NCBI GenBank assembly: GCA_905215465.1
Contig: CAJMPT010000023.1
Location: 1 to 23,334 of the forward strand
Origin: an uncultured bacterium
GTDB taxonomy: Bacteria; Actinomycetota; Coriobacteriia; Coriobacteriales; Atopobiaceae
DNA length: 23,334 nt
Reading direction: 5' to 3'
Shown here: in pieces, positions 15,306-22,694 of the stretch
Numbering within the stretch: position 1 is the stretch's first letter
Layout of the letters: each line of letters starts with the position of its first letter
Notes under the pieces: model-generated
Told to the model about the DNA's origin: nothing
Databases searched by the model: none
What the model saw: the letters and a program-made list of their open reading frames with translations, nothing else
Made by a program: the position numbers and the translations under genes

Positions 15306-16619
15306 TTACGCCAGGCGGGCGGCGACCTCAGCGACAAGGTCGGCCATGGGGACCTGCACCTGCTCGTGGGTGGCCATGTCGCGAATGGTGGCCACGCCCG
15401 CGGCGACCTCGTCGGGCCCGAGCACGACGCAGAGCGTCGCGTGCAGTTTGTCGGCCTGCTTGAACTGGGACTTCAAGCTGCGACCCTGATAGTCGGCCTC
15501 GGTACGGATACCAGCGCCGCGCAGCGCGAGCGTGGCGGCAAAGACGGCGTCGCGCTCCTCGGCGCCCGTACCGGCGACGTAGACGCAAGTGGGCTCCGGT
15601 GTGGCAAGTTCCACACCCTGGGAGGCCAGTGCCAGCGCGATGCGCTCGAAGCCCACGGCGAAGCCGATACCCGGGGTGGGCTTGCCGCCCTCGAGCTCCA
15701 TGAGGCCGTCGTAGCGGCCGCCGCCGCCGATGGCGCCGACGCCGGCATCCGCAACCTCGACCTCAAAGACAGTGCGGGTGTAGTAGTCAAGACCACGCAC
15801 GAGCGTGGGGTCCTCGGTGTAGGAGACGCCCGCCTCGTCCAGGTAGCGCTTGACCGCGGCGTAGTGCTCCGCGCAGTCGCCGCAGAGGTGGTCGTTTACC
15901 AGCGGCGCGCCGGCCATGACCTCGTGGCAGTGCGGGTTCTTGCAGTCGAAGGCGCGCAGCGGGTTAATCTCGGCGCGCTCGAGGCAGTCCTCGCACATCT
16001 CGTCCTTGTGGTCGAGGATGAACTGGCGGACCTTCTCGCGGTAGGCCGGGCGGCACGCGCCGTCACCCATGGAGTTGATGTAGAGGTGCAGCTTGGAGGG
16101 GTCAAAGCCCAGGCGCTTGAAGAACTCCATGAGCATGATGATGCACTCGGCGTCAGAGGCCGGGTCAGAGGCGCCCAGCCACTCCACGCCCACCTGGTGG
16201 AACTGGCGCAGGCGCCCCTTCTGCGGGCGCTCGCCGCGGAACATGGCCTCCGCGTACCAGAGCTTGGCCGGCGCGGCGCCCTGCGGCACCAGGTTGTTCT
16301 CCACGGCGGCACGAACCACGCCGGCGGTTCCCTCCGGACGCATGGCCATGCGCTGGCGCGGCTTCAGGCCCGCCTCGGTGCCCGCCTCAAGAAGGTCGCC
16401 GAAGAGGGCGCCGGAGACCACGCGGAACATCTCCTTGCGAACCACGTCGGTGGACTCGCCGATGCCATGGACGAAGGTGTCCACCTGCTCGATGGCCGGC
16501 GTCTCAATCATGTCGAAGCCGTAGGCGCCAAACAGCTCGCGCGCCACGTCCTGCATGTGCTGCCAGGCGCGCATGTAGCTGCCGTAGAGGTCCTCGGTTC
16601 CCTGAACCTTCTGTCCCAT
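15306..16619 (-). CDS. hisS: Histidine--tRNA ligase
   Basis: The protein has 437 residues, a normal HisRS length. Class II motifs are present: RPEGTAGVVRA (motif region binding ATP and His), MFRGERPQKGRLRQFHQ (motif 2), LVRGLDYYTRTVFE (His-specific motif) and GFAVGFERIAL (motif 3). The cysteine-containing insertion CEDC...CKNPHC...CGDC is usual for bacterial HisRS. It charges tRNA-His with histidine in the cytoplasm. ATG at 16619 has GAGGAGGAG about 7 nt upstream. It appears monocistronic: aspS, often next to hisS, is not adjacent here, and a terminator follows. No T-box leader is seen in the 300 bp upstream. Confidence 0.97.
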   Translation of the reverse strand: MGQKVQGTEDLYGSYMRAWQHMQDVARELFGAYGFDMIETPAIEQVDTFVHGIGESTDVVRKEMFRVVSGALFGDLLEAGTEAGLKPRQRMAMRPEGTAGVVRAAVENNLVPQGAAPAKLWYAEAMFRGERPQKGRLRQFHQVGVEWLGASDPASDAECIIMLMEFFKRLGFDPSKLHLYINSMGDGACRPAYREKVRQFILDHKDEMCEDCLERAEINPLRAFDCKNPHCHEVMAGAPLVNDHLCGDCAEHYAAVKRYLDEAGVSYTEDPTLVRGLDYYTRTVFEVEVADAGVGAIGGGGRYDGLMELEGGKPTPGIGFAVGFERIALALASQGVELATPEPTCVYVAGTGAEERDAVFAATLALRGAGIRTEADYQGRSLKSQFKQADKLHATLCVVLGPDEVAAGVATIRDMATHEQVQVPMADLVAEVAARLA

Positions 16620-16672
16620 CCTGGGCTCCTCCTCGTTGCTTGGGTCGTTTGGTCAACGCCCCAGTATAGCGC

Positions 16673-16684
16673 GGCGAGAAGGAC
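16673..16684. repeat. GGCGAGAAGGAC word upstream of hisS
   Basis: This 12-mer also occurs at 336-347 and, inverted, at 2161-2172. Here it lies 4 bp upstream of the hisS -10-like TATACT on the minus strand. Confidence 0.55.
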
Positions 16685-16812
16685 ATGCCCGGCTGCGGGC
16701 ACCGGGTAGCCTAGCCCCATCAAGCTCAGACTTCGCGACACCTACGCGCCTCAGAGCCGCCATAAACGTCGCGAAGCCTAAGGTCAACATACCTTGCAGT
16801 CAAGAAGAATCC

Positions 16813-16829
16813 GGCGAGAAGCCCGCGCC
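16813..16829. repeat. Second copy of the 17-bp GGCGAGAAGCCCGCGCC repeat
   Basis: Identical to 4983-4999. It lies between the ilvE terminator and hisS, in the same orientation relative to the minus-strand gene downstream. Confidence 0.6.
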
Positions 16830-16844
16830 ACTAGAAGACGCATG

Positions 16845-16880
16845 CAAAAAGGGGTGCCCGCCAAAGGCGGACACCCCTTC
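16845..16880 (-). terminator. Rho-independent terminator of ilvE
   Basis: AAGGGGTG-CCCGCC (16849-16862) pairs with GGCGG-ACACCCCTT (16866-16879), 12 pairs with one mismatch and a 3-nt loop. TTTTTG follows on the minus strand. Confidence 0.9.
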
Positions 16881-16926
16881 GAGGACTGTTTGAGCACTGA
16901 GACAAATGGATGGGCCTACGCGCGAC

Positions 16927-17958
16927 CTACTCCACGTCGATCTTGTGGACCCAACCGAACTGGTCCTCGATGGCGCCGGACTGGATACCAGTGAGGGTCT
17001 CGCGGAGCTTCTTCATGACGGGGCCGACGTGCTCCATGCCGTAGACGACGCTCTGGTCGCCGTTGTCGATCTGGCCGACCGGGGAGATGACGGCCGCGGT
17101 GCCGCACATGCCGCACTCGACGAACTGGTCAATCTCGTCAAAGCGCACCGGGCGCTGCTCGACGGTCATGCCGAGCATCTTCTCGGCAACGTCGACGAGG
17201 GAGCGACGGGTGATGGAGGGCAGGATGGAGTCGGTGAAGGACTGCGGGACCACGAGGGTGCCGTCCTTCTTGACGAAGAGCACGTTGGCGCCACCGGTCT
17301 CCTCAACGTAGGTGCGGGTCTGCGGGTCGAGGAAGAGGTTGTCGGCGTAGCCCTTGGAGTGGGCGATGACGCTGGGGTGCAGCGACATGGCGTAGTTCAG
17401 GCCGGCCTTGATGTTGCCGGTGCCGTGGGGAGCGGCGCGGTCGAACTCGGGGACCTGCAGCTTGACGGGCTTGACGCCGCCCTTGTAGTAGGGGCCCACG
17501 GGGGTCACGAGGATGCGGAACTGGTACTCGGTGGCAGGCTTCACGCCAATGACGTCGCCCGTGGCAAACATGAACGGGCGGATGTAGAGCGTGGCGCCGG
17601 AGCCAAAGGGCGGCACCCAGGCGGCGTTGGCGCGGACGACCATCTCGACGGCCTCGACGAACTTGTCCTTGGGGAAGCTCGGCATCTCGAGGCGGGCAGC
17701 GGAGTCGTACATGCGCTGGGCGTTCATGTCGGGACGGAAGCAGACGATGTCGCCGTTCTCGGTGGTGTAGGCCTTCAGACCCTCAAAGACCTCCTGGCAG
17801 TAGTGGAGAAGGCCGGCGCACTCGGACAGCGTGACGGTGTGGTCGGGGGTAAGGCCGCCCTCTTCCCAGGCGCCGTCCTTGTAGTTGCACACGTAGCTGT
17901 AGTCCGTGTGCATGTAAGCGAAGCTGAGGTTGCCCCAGTCCAAGTCCTTCTTCTCCAT
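16927..17958 (-). CDS. ilvE: Branched-chain amino acid aminotransferase
   Basis: The protein has 343 residues, the long type-II form of the fold-IV PLP aminotransferases. The PLP lysine is Lys184 in GTGNIKAGLNYA (179-190). ECAGLLHYCQEVFEGLKAY (46-64) and YVEETGGANVLFV are other conserved blocks. It catalyses the last step of Val, Leu and Ile synthesis and the first of their breakdown, with 2-oxoglutarate/glutamate as partner. ATG at 17958 has AAGGAG about 11 nt upstream. A much longer open frame upstream (to 18591) is antisense to the next gene and is not coding. The gene is monocistronic with its own terminator. No other branched-chain genes are nearby. Confidence 0.95.
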   Translation of the reverse strand: MEKKDLDWGNLSFAYMHTDYSYVCNYKDGAWEEGGLTPDHTVTLSECAGLLHYCQEVFEGLKAYTTENGDIVCFRPDMNAQRMYDSAARLEMPSFPKDKFVEAVEMVVRANAAWVPPFGSGATLYIRPFMFATGDVIGVKPATEYQFRILVTPVGPYYKGGVKPVKLQVPEFDRAAPHGTGNIKAGLNYAMSLHPSVIAHSKGYADNLFLDPQTRTYVEETGGANVLFVKKDGTLVVPQSFTDSILPSITRRSLVDVAEKMLGMTVEQRPVRFDEIDQFVECGMCGTAAVISPVGQIDNGDQSVVYGMEHVGPVMKKLRETLTGIQSGAIEDQFGWVHKIDVE

Positions 17959-18110
17959 GCGAGAACATCTCCTTGCGTTGGCGTCAGGCGCCATCGTTCC
18001 GTTTGGTACTTGAGTGGCTAGGTTAGCCCTTTGCCGGGCGCATTGCCGGGTCGCGTCCGGGCTATGCCGAGCTTTTAACATTTGCCGACGACAAGCAAAC
18101 GGCGAGAAGC

Positions 18111-18124
18111 CCGCAGATCCGCTC
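18111..18124. repeat. GGCGAGAAGCCCGC repeat copy upstream of ilvE
   Basis: These 14 bp are shared with the copies at 4983 and 16813, and lie about 150 bp upstream of ilvE between the divergent ilvE and aldolase genes. A short GGCTA/TAGCC hairpin at 18017-18029 is the only other structure seen between the two genes. Confidence 0.55.
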
Positions 18125-18198
18125 GCTCCGGCCACACCACCCGCACGCCCCACCCGTGATAGCCTTTCAACGTCACACCACCACAGAAAGGCCCAGCC

Positions 18199-19254
18199 AT
18201 GCGCATGTTCATGAACGACTACTCCGAGGGCGCCTGCCCCCAGATCATGGACGCGCTTCTCGCCACCAACAGCGAGCAGTGCGTCGGCTACACCGAGGGA
18301 GACCCCCACTGCAAGCACGCCCGCGAGCTCATCCGCGCCGCCTGTGGGCGCGATGACGTGGACGTCGAATTCTGCATCGGCGGCACCTCGGCCAACGTCA
18401 TCGGCATGACCGGACTCCTCGAAGACTGGGAGGGCGTCATCTGCACGCCTGACGGCCACATCAACGTTCACGAGACCGGCGCCGTGGCGGCCTGCGGCCG
18501 CACCGTGCTGCCCACCGACGACGCCGACGGCTTCCTCTCCCCCGAGGCGGCCGAGCGCGTCTGGCAGTTCCAGACCTCCTGCGGCCGCCACATGACCCGT
18601 CCCGGCGCCATCTACATCTCAAACACCACGGAGTCTGGCGGCGTCTGGGACCTCGCGCGCTTTGACGCCATCTGCAACTGGGCAGACGACCACGGCCTCA
18701 AGATCTTCCTCGACGGCGCCCGCATCGCGAGCGGCCTCACCTCGCCGGCGGCGGACGGCCTCACACTTGAGCACATCGCGCGGCGCTGCTCGGCCTTCTA
18801 CCTGGGCGGAACCAAGAACGGCATGCTCATGGGCGAGGCCATGGTCATCGCCGACCCCAAGCTCAAGGCCGCCTTCCCCTACGTGCAGAAGGAACGCTGC
18901 GGCCTGCTTGCCAAGGGTCGCCTGCTGGGCGTCCAGTTCGAGACCGCCTTCGCCCAGCCCGCTAACGGCGGCGAGGCCCTCTACTGGCAGCTGGCCAGAA
19001 GCGCCAACAACTGCGCCCTCAAGCTGCGCGACGGCATGGTCGAGCTGGGCTTTGAGCCCTACCGTCACTCCGACTCCAACCAGCAGTTCTTCACGGTGAG
19101 CACCTCCCAGCAGCAGGCCTTCGAGGCGGCCTGCAACTGCGAGACCTTCTTCACCCTGCCCGACGGCCGCCGCGTCATCCGCTTCGTCACGTCCTGGGCC
19201 ACCCAGCCCTCAGACGTCGACGAGCTCCTGGCCCTCACCAAGACGCTGGCCTAG
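18199..19254 (+). CDS. ltaE: Low-specificity threonine aldolase / beta-eliminating lyase family enzyme
   Basis: The protein has 351 residues of fold-type-I PLP enzyme. The cofactor lysine is Lys206 in YLGGTKNGML. FLDGARIASGL (170-180) holds the Asp that pairs with the pyridine nitrogen, and CIGGTSANVIGM (59-70) begins the phosphate-binding region. The N-terminus MRMFMNDYSEGACPQIMDAL fits the threonine aldolase group, which cleaves L-threonine or L-allo-threonine to glycine and acetaldehyde. Some homologues cleave other beta-hydroxy amino acids or act as lyases, so substrate is uncertain. ATG at 18199 has AAAGG about 8 nt upstream; Met3 is a possible alternative. It stands alone, divergent from ilvE. 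Confidence 0.88.
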   Translation: MRMFMNDYSEGACPQIMDALLATNSEQCVGYTEGDPHCKHARELIRAACGRDDVDVEFCIGGTSANVIGMTGLLEDWEGVICTPDGHINVHETGAVAACGRTVLPTDDADGFLSPEAAERVWQFQTSCGRHMTRPGAIYISNTTESGGVWDLARFDAICNWADDHGLKIFLDGARIASGLTSPAADGLTLEHIARRCSAFYLGGTKNGMLMGEAMVIADPKLKAAFPYVQKERCGLLAKGRLLGVQFETAFAQPANGGEALYWQLARSANNCALKLRDGMVELGFEPYRHSDSNQQFFTVSTSQQQAFEAACNCETFFTLPDGRRVIRFVTSWATQPSDVDELLALTKTLA

Positions 19255-19271
19255 ACGAGACGGGGTCTTCT

Positions 19272-19412
19272 TGCGCGCAGATTTCTCATCCACTGGAACG
19301 CGCCTCTGCGCACGCCGCACTTCTGCGCAATTTCCGCTTCCACTGGAACGCCAAACTGCGCCCTCAGACCCCTTGCGCACTTTTCGCTTCCACTGGAAGC
19401 CCAACTTGCGCG
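19272..19412. repeat. Three tandem imperfect repeats with exact 50-bp period
   Basis: The core CCACTGGAA recurs at 19290, 19340 and 19390. In the second and third units it is extended as CGCTTCCACTGGAA. Each core is a TTCCA-C-TGGAA dyad (TTCCA is CATCCA-like in unit 1) flanked by TGCGC(A/G) on both sides: left at 19272, 19324 and 19374, right at 19307, 19357 and 19407. About 12 bp of unrelated sequence separates successive units. Confidence 0.85.
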
Positions 19413-19523
19413 CCCGTATCAACGCACTCTTCCCTATTTAGGCATCCCGCCGCGCTTGGGGAGAAGCTCCCGCGACGCAGCAGGGCCTCCCGCCCCTTTG
19501 CTAAAAACGAGTTCCGCATGAGC

Positions 19524-19547
19524 CGAAGGCCCCAAACGGGGCCTTCG
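19524..19547. terminator. Hairpin between the aldolase gene and the DUF47 gene
   Basis: CGAAGGCCCC (19524-19533) pairs perfectly with GGGGCCTTCG (19538-19547) across a 4-nt loop. It is about 65 bp after the minus-strand stop at 19612. No T-tract adjoins it on either strand, so a termination role is inferred from position only. Confidence 0.55.
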
Positions 19548-19611
19548 TGCGAAGAGGACTGCTCGAGTTTTGGAGAAGGGCGGGGCCTTCCAGCGTACGG
19601 GCTGGTTGCGC

Positions 19612-20244
19612 CTACGCGCTCTTCATCAGGACGGCGCGAACGATGCCCGCGGCGTCGTCGCACGCGTCGAGCACCTGCTCCATACGGTCAAAGATGCGCA
19701 GCCAGGTCACGGCGTACTTGCCGTCGGCGGCAGCCTCCTCCTCGCGGAACAGGCGGCGCAGGGCGTTCTGGTAGACCGTGTCGCCCTCGTCCTCGATGTC
19801 GCCCAGCGAGATGGCCTTCTCCATGATCGGCTCGGGCTGCTTGTTGTACTCGGGCAGGCGGTTGATCATCTCCTGCATCTCCTTGACCGCGCGCACGGTG
19901 AGGTCGGCGATCTGCTCGGCCTCAAGGCGCATGTCGCTCATGTTGAAGAGGTCCAGGCGCATGGTCACGCCATACATGGCGTCGGTCACGTCGTCCATGG
20001 CAAGGGCCAGGTTGGAGATGTCCTCGCGGTCAAGAGGCGTGATGAAGGAGGTGTAGAGCTTGCCCATGATGGCCTTCACGCGCTCGTCGCAGTTGGTCTC
20101 AAAGACCTTCATCTGCGGGATGCGGCTCATGGAGTTGGGGAAGTCGTGCACAATGCCGGCGTACTCCTCGGAGGTCTCCACAATGAGGGCGGCAAACTCC
20201 TTGAGCAGGGTGTAGAACTCGTCTTCCTTCTTGATGCGTGCCAT
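19612..20244 (-). CDS. DUF47 / PhoU-like phosphate transport accessory protein
   Basis: The protein has 210 residues, mostly helical, with the family pattern of a PhoU-like helical bundle: a FITPLDREDISNLALAMDDVTDAMYG segment (about 67-91) and a second half with EYNKQPEPIMEKAI and LEDEGD-type residues (GDIEDEGDTVYQNALRRLF). Proteins of this family are nearly always encoded beside Pit transporters and are thought to modulate phosphate or polyphosphate handling; mechanism is not settled. The ATG at 20244 lies 54 bp after the pit stop in the same orientation, with GGAG about 11 nt upstream, so both genes likely share a transcript. Cytoplasmic; no membrane segment. Confidence 0.9.
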   Translation of the reverse strand: MARIKKEDEFYTLLKEFAALIVETSEEYAGIVHDFPNSMSRIPQMKVFETNCDERVKAIMGKLYTSFITPLDREDISNLALAMDDVTDAMYGVTMRLDLFNMSDMRLEAEQIADLTVRAVKEMQEMINRLPEYNKQPEPIMEKAISLGDIEDEGDTVYQNALRRLFREEEAAADGKYAVTWLRIFDRMEQVLDACDDAAGIVRAVLMKSA

Positions 20245-20298
20245 TTCGGGCTCCTTAGCTCGGGGTCAATCAAACGGGTCGAGAAGTGTGTGCGGTGC

Positions 20299-21348
20299 CT
20301 AGAAGATCACGAGGAACAGCTTAGCCAGGACGAAGCCGATGAGGCCGCAGCCCGGGAAGGTGAAGATCCAGGTGAGGACCATCTCCTTGCAGACGCCCCA
20401 GTTGACGGAGCGGGGGTCCTTGGCGGCGCCGGCGCCCATGATGGCGGCAGTCTTGGTGTGGGTGGTGGAGACGGGAAGGCCGGTCACGGTGGCGATGAAC
20501 AGGGAGACCGTGGCGCTGATGGAGGCGGAGAAGCCCTGGTACTTGTCGAGCTGGACCATCTCCATGCCGACCTTCTTGATGATCTTCTTGCCGCCGATGG
20601 CGGTGCCGATGGCCATCACGCCGGCGCAGAGCACCTCAAGCCACAGGGGGAAGCCGCCCATGTCGCCCACAGACTTGCCCACGGTGAGAGCAACGGCGAG
20701 CATTGCGGTGGACATGAACTTTTGGCCGTCCTGGGCGCCGTGCATGAGGGCCACGCCCGCGGCGCCGGCGATCTGCATCTTGCCAAAGAAGTTGTTGGCA
20801 CGGCGACGGTCGGAGTTCTTGCAGGCAATGGGGATGACCTTTGCGATGACCCAGCCGGCAAGGAAGCCCAGAACCGTCGAGAAGACCAGGCCGTAGATGA
20901 CCTTGACCCACTCGCCCATGTTGACGCCGTCAAGACCGCCGGAGACGGCAAGGGCGCTGCCGGTGAGGCCGGCGATGAGCGCGTGGGACTCGGAGGTGGG
21001 GATGCCAAAGATCCAAGTGACCACGCCCCAGGTCACGATGCCCACGGTGGATGCTGCAAGAGCGATCATTGCCAGGTGCGAGTCTCCGCCAAAGTCAACC
21101 ATGCCAGAGATGGTGTCGGCAACTGCAGTGGAGATGAACGTCATGCCGATAAGGCCGATGAAGTTGCAGATGACGCTCATCATGATGGCCGAGTCAATGT
21201 CCATGGAGCGGGTGCCCACGACCTCGGCGATGGCGTTGGCGGCGTCCGTGGCGCCGTTGACGAAGATGGTTCCAAGAACCAGGAGGATTACGAGCGCTAG
21301 AAACGGATTTGACGCGAGCAGCTCGAAGAACTGTGCAAGGGTAACCAA
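20299..21348 (-). CDS. pit: Low-affinity inorganic phosphate transporter, PiT family
   Basis: The protein has 349 residues from TTG at 21348. It is hydrophobic throughout, with the two PiT half-repeats: NGATDAANAIAEVVGTRSM near the N-terminus and GLPVSTTHTKTAAIMGAGAA near the C-terminus, plus MHGAQDGQKFMSTAM. It imports phosphate, usually as a metal-phosphate complex, coupled to protons or sodium. Start choice is uncertain: TTG with the purine-rich GGGAAGAG about 7 nt upstream places the start just before helix 1, as usual. An in-frame ATG at 21384 would add 12 residues but has no ribosome site. A triple direct repeat like a PHO box lies 130-155 bp upstream. The DUF47 gene follows. Confidence 0.9.
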   Translation of the reverse strand: MVTLAQFFELLASNPFLALVILLVLGTIFVNGATDAANAIAEVVGTRSMDIDSAIMMSVICNFIGLIGMTFISTAVADTISGMVDFGGDSHLAMIALAASTVGIVTWGVVTWIFGIPTSESHALIAGLTGSALAVSGGLDGVNMGEWVKVIYGLVFSTVLGFLAGWVIAKVIPIACKNSDRRRANNFFGKMQIAGAAGVALMHGAQDGQKFMSTAMLAVALTVGKSVGDMGGFPLWLEVLCAGVMAIGTAIGGKKIIKKVGMEMVQLDKYQGFSASISATVSLFIATVTGLPVSTTHTKTAAIMGAGAAKDPRSVNWGVCKEMVLTWIFTFPGCGLIGFVLAKLFLVIF

Positions 21349-21477
21349 AGGCTCTCTCTTCCCTGCAGGCCCCAACCAACACATGCGTGGGGCACGATGG
21401 ACTTGCCACAATCTCATTAACGCTCGATAAGGATACCGTAATTCCTACCTGCGGATATGGGGTTACTGCGCACCGTT

Positions 21478-21504
21478 TGTAAGCCATCTGTCAGGTTTTG
21501 TAAG
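21478..21504 (-). promoter_or_regulatory. Candidate PHO box upstream of pit
   Basis: On the minus strand CTTACA (21504-21499), CTGACA (21494-21489) and CTTACA (21483-21478) are direct repeats at 10- and 11-bp spacing. PhoB/PhoP-type response regulators bind tandem repeats with about 11-bp periodicity, although sequence varies by lineage. It is 130 bp before the pit TTG. It could also act on the divergent acyltransferase gene. No strong -10 was found for pit. Confidence 0.45.
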
Positions 21505-21538
21505 TTGTGGCGCCTAAGCTACCGTTCATGCCCTTCCC

Positions 21539-21544
21539 TATACT
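21539..21544 (+). promoter_or_regulatory. Possible -10 box for the acyltransferase gene
   Basis: TATACT lies 44 bp before the GTG start at 21589. No -35 match is present at the proper distance, so this is a weak call. Confidence 0.25.
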
Positions 21545-21588
21545 TGTTTTGATGGATTCGCATGTAATTGGCCGCAAGGAGCACAGCC

Positions 21589-22677
21589 GTGGAGAAGACC
21601 GCAAGAAAGCCGCGCAACCCGCGCATCGAGGTGCTGCGCCTTGTGGCCATCATGGCCATCGCGGTCTTCCACACGTTCCAGTCCTGGTTTGCCGCGGCCG
21701 CAGACCCCACCTCCGAGCTGGCGGCTGTCTTCCCCTGGCTTGGGAAACCCCTCGGCGTAGCAGCCCTTGGCTGCATCAACCTGCTCGGCGCCTACGGCAA
21801 CCACGTCTTCTACCTTATATCGGGCTACTTCTTGCTACCCGCAGGCATCCAGGGCAGGCCGCTGAGACTTGGTCGAAAGACGATGACCATACTTGCCTCC
21901 GCGACCTTCTATGCCGTGCTCGCGCTACTGCTGAGCTGCGTGGTCCCCATGGAGAGCGTGTCCCTCCATCAGACCGGTTGGCTCCTCGACGGCCTGGAGT
22001 TCATCTGGGTTTACCTGGCCCTCATCCTCATGACGCCTGTCATGGCCCTTGTCGCCAAGCGCCTTCCCCATTGGAGAGAGGCCGTTGTGGTTCTAGCCGT
22101 ACTGGTCTTTGGCCTTAACGCCTACGTTGCGTTCTTCTCGCCGGGAGAGGCCGATCGAGGCCTTCTGGAATGGAGAAAGCTCCTGAGCGCAGCATCGTAT
22201 CTGGTGGCGTACCTCACGGGAGGAGCGCTCTCAGGCCAGGCCACGACATCCGTGAAGGCCAAGACTCCGCTTGTCACGGTCATCGTTGCCTGCCTAGCCG
22301 TGGAGGGCACGCTGGCCTTCATGGGACGAGCCGACCTTGCAGCTACAACGTCCTTCAAGTCGACGTCACTTCTCTCCTACCTGCTGGCGGTTGCCTCGCT
22401 CTTCCTTGCATCAGCCTCATCATCAGGCGAGAAACCCGTGCCCTCGTGGGTCATGGCGGCAGCCTCGAGCATCCTTGGCGTATACATTGCCCAGTCAATG
22501 ACCTCCGACCTCTGGAGACCGGCTTTTGAGGACCTCAGCGCCAAGGCTGCAGCGGCCGGCGCACTACCCGCCCTTCTGCTTTGTGGGACGGTTCTTAGCC
22601 TTGCCCTTGTCACCATGTGCATCGTATTTGACCAGCTCACGAGAGCCACGCTCCTCAAGCTCCTGAGACAGTCATAG
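21589..22677 (+). CDS. Membrane acyltransferase, acyltransferase-3 family
   Basis: The protein has 362 residues. The start is GTG at 21589, with AAGGAG 7 nt upstream; an in-frame TTG at 21568 has no ribosome site. The N-terminus has the family signature RIEVLRLVAIMAIAVFHTF (about 12-30), where the Arg and His are conserved. GNHVFYLISGYFLLPAG (about 71-87) is the second conserved block. About ten hydrophobic segments follow. Enzymes of this family O-acetylate or succinylate cell-surface sugars such as exopolysaccharide, teichoic acid or lipid-linked glycans. There is no SGNH domain, and the acceptor cannot be inferred as no glycan genes adjoin. AT-richer codon use than its neighbours hints at, but does not prove, later acquisition. 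Confidence 0.85.
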   Translation: MEKTARKPRNPRIEVLRLVAIMAIAVFHTFQSWFAAAADPTSELAAVFPWLGKPLGVAALGCINLLGAYGNHVFYLISGYFLLPAGIQGRPLRLGRKTMTILASATFYAVLALLLSCVVPMESVSLHQTGWLLDGLEFIWVYLALILMTPVMALVAKRLPHWREAVVVLAVLVFGLNAYVAFFSPGEADRGLLEWRKLLSAASYLVAYLTGGALSGQATTSVKAKTPLVTVIVACLAVEGTLAFMGRADLAATTSFKSTSLLSYLLAVASLFLASASSSGEKPVPSWVMAAASSILGVYIAQSMTSDLWRPAFEDLSAKAAAAGALPALLLCGTVLSLALVTMCIVFDQLTRATLLKLLRQS

Positions 22678-22694
22678 ATGCGGCAAAGCCGGCC

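Larger units (their letters stand above)
16620..16926. other. Intergenic region between ilvE and hisS
   Basis: No gene is seen in these 307 bp. In minus-strand order it holds the ilvE terminator (16880-16845), the 17-bp repeat copy (16829-16813), a TTGACT -35-like box (16800-16795) with only a weak -10, a second GGCGAGAAG copy (16673-16681), and a good -10 TATACT (16668-16663) about 45 bp before hisS but without a recognisable -35. No T-box or other riboswitch signature was found. Confidence 0.6.
19255..19611. other. Gene-free convergent intergenic region with repeats and hairpins
   Basis: No credible gene is present in these 357 bp. They hold three 50-bp-period repeat units (19272-19412), a small GGGAG/CTCCC hairpin (19459-19471) and a 10-bp hairpin at 19524-19547. 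Open frames here overlap repeats and lack ribosome sites. Confidence 0.7.

Noticed and set aside
16620..18198. T-box leader for hisS or ilvE
   Set aside because: The conserved antiterminator T-box sequence was looked for on the minus strand in both upstream regions and is absent; the hairpins present belong to the preceding gene ends.
18014..18214. Small plus-strand open frame before the aldolase gene
   Set aside because: It contains the intergenic repeat, has no ribosome site and overlaps the real start region.
16927..18591. N-terminal extension of ilvE by about 211 residues
   Set aside because: The extra part is antisense to the aldolase gene, has no family similarity, and the ATG at 17958 has a good ribosome site and matches IlvE starts.
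19272..19412. CRISPR array
   Set aside because: Only three imperfect units, interruptions of about 12 bp, repeat drift within units, and no cas genes.
19364..19663. Minus-strand open frame of 99 codons after the DUF47 gene
   Set aside because: It overlaps the repeat array and the end of the DUF47 gene in another frame, with no start signal.
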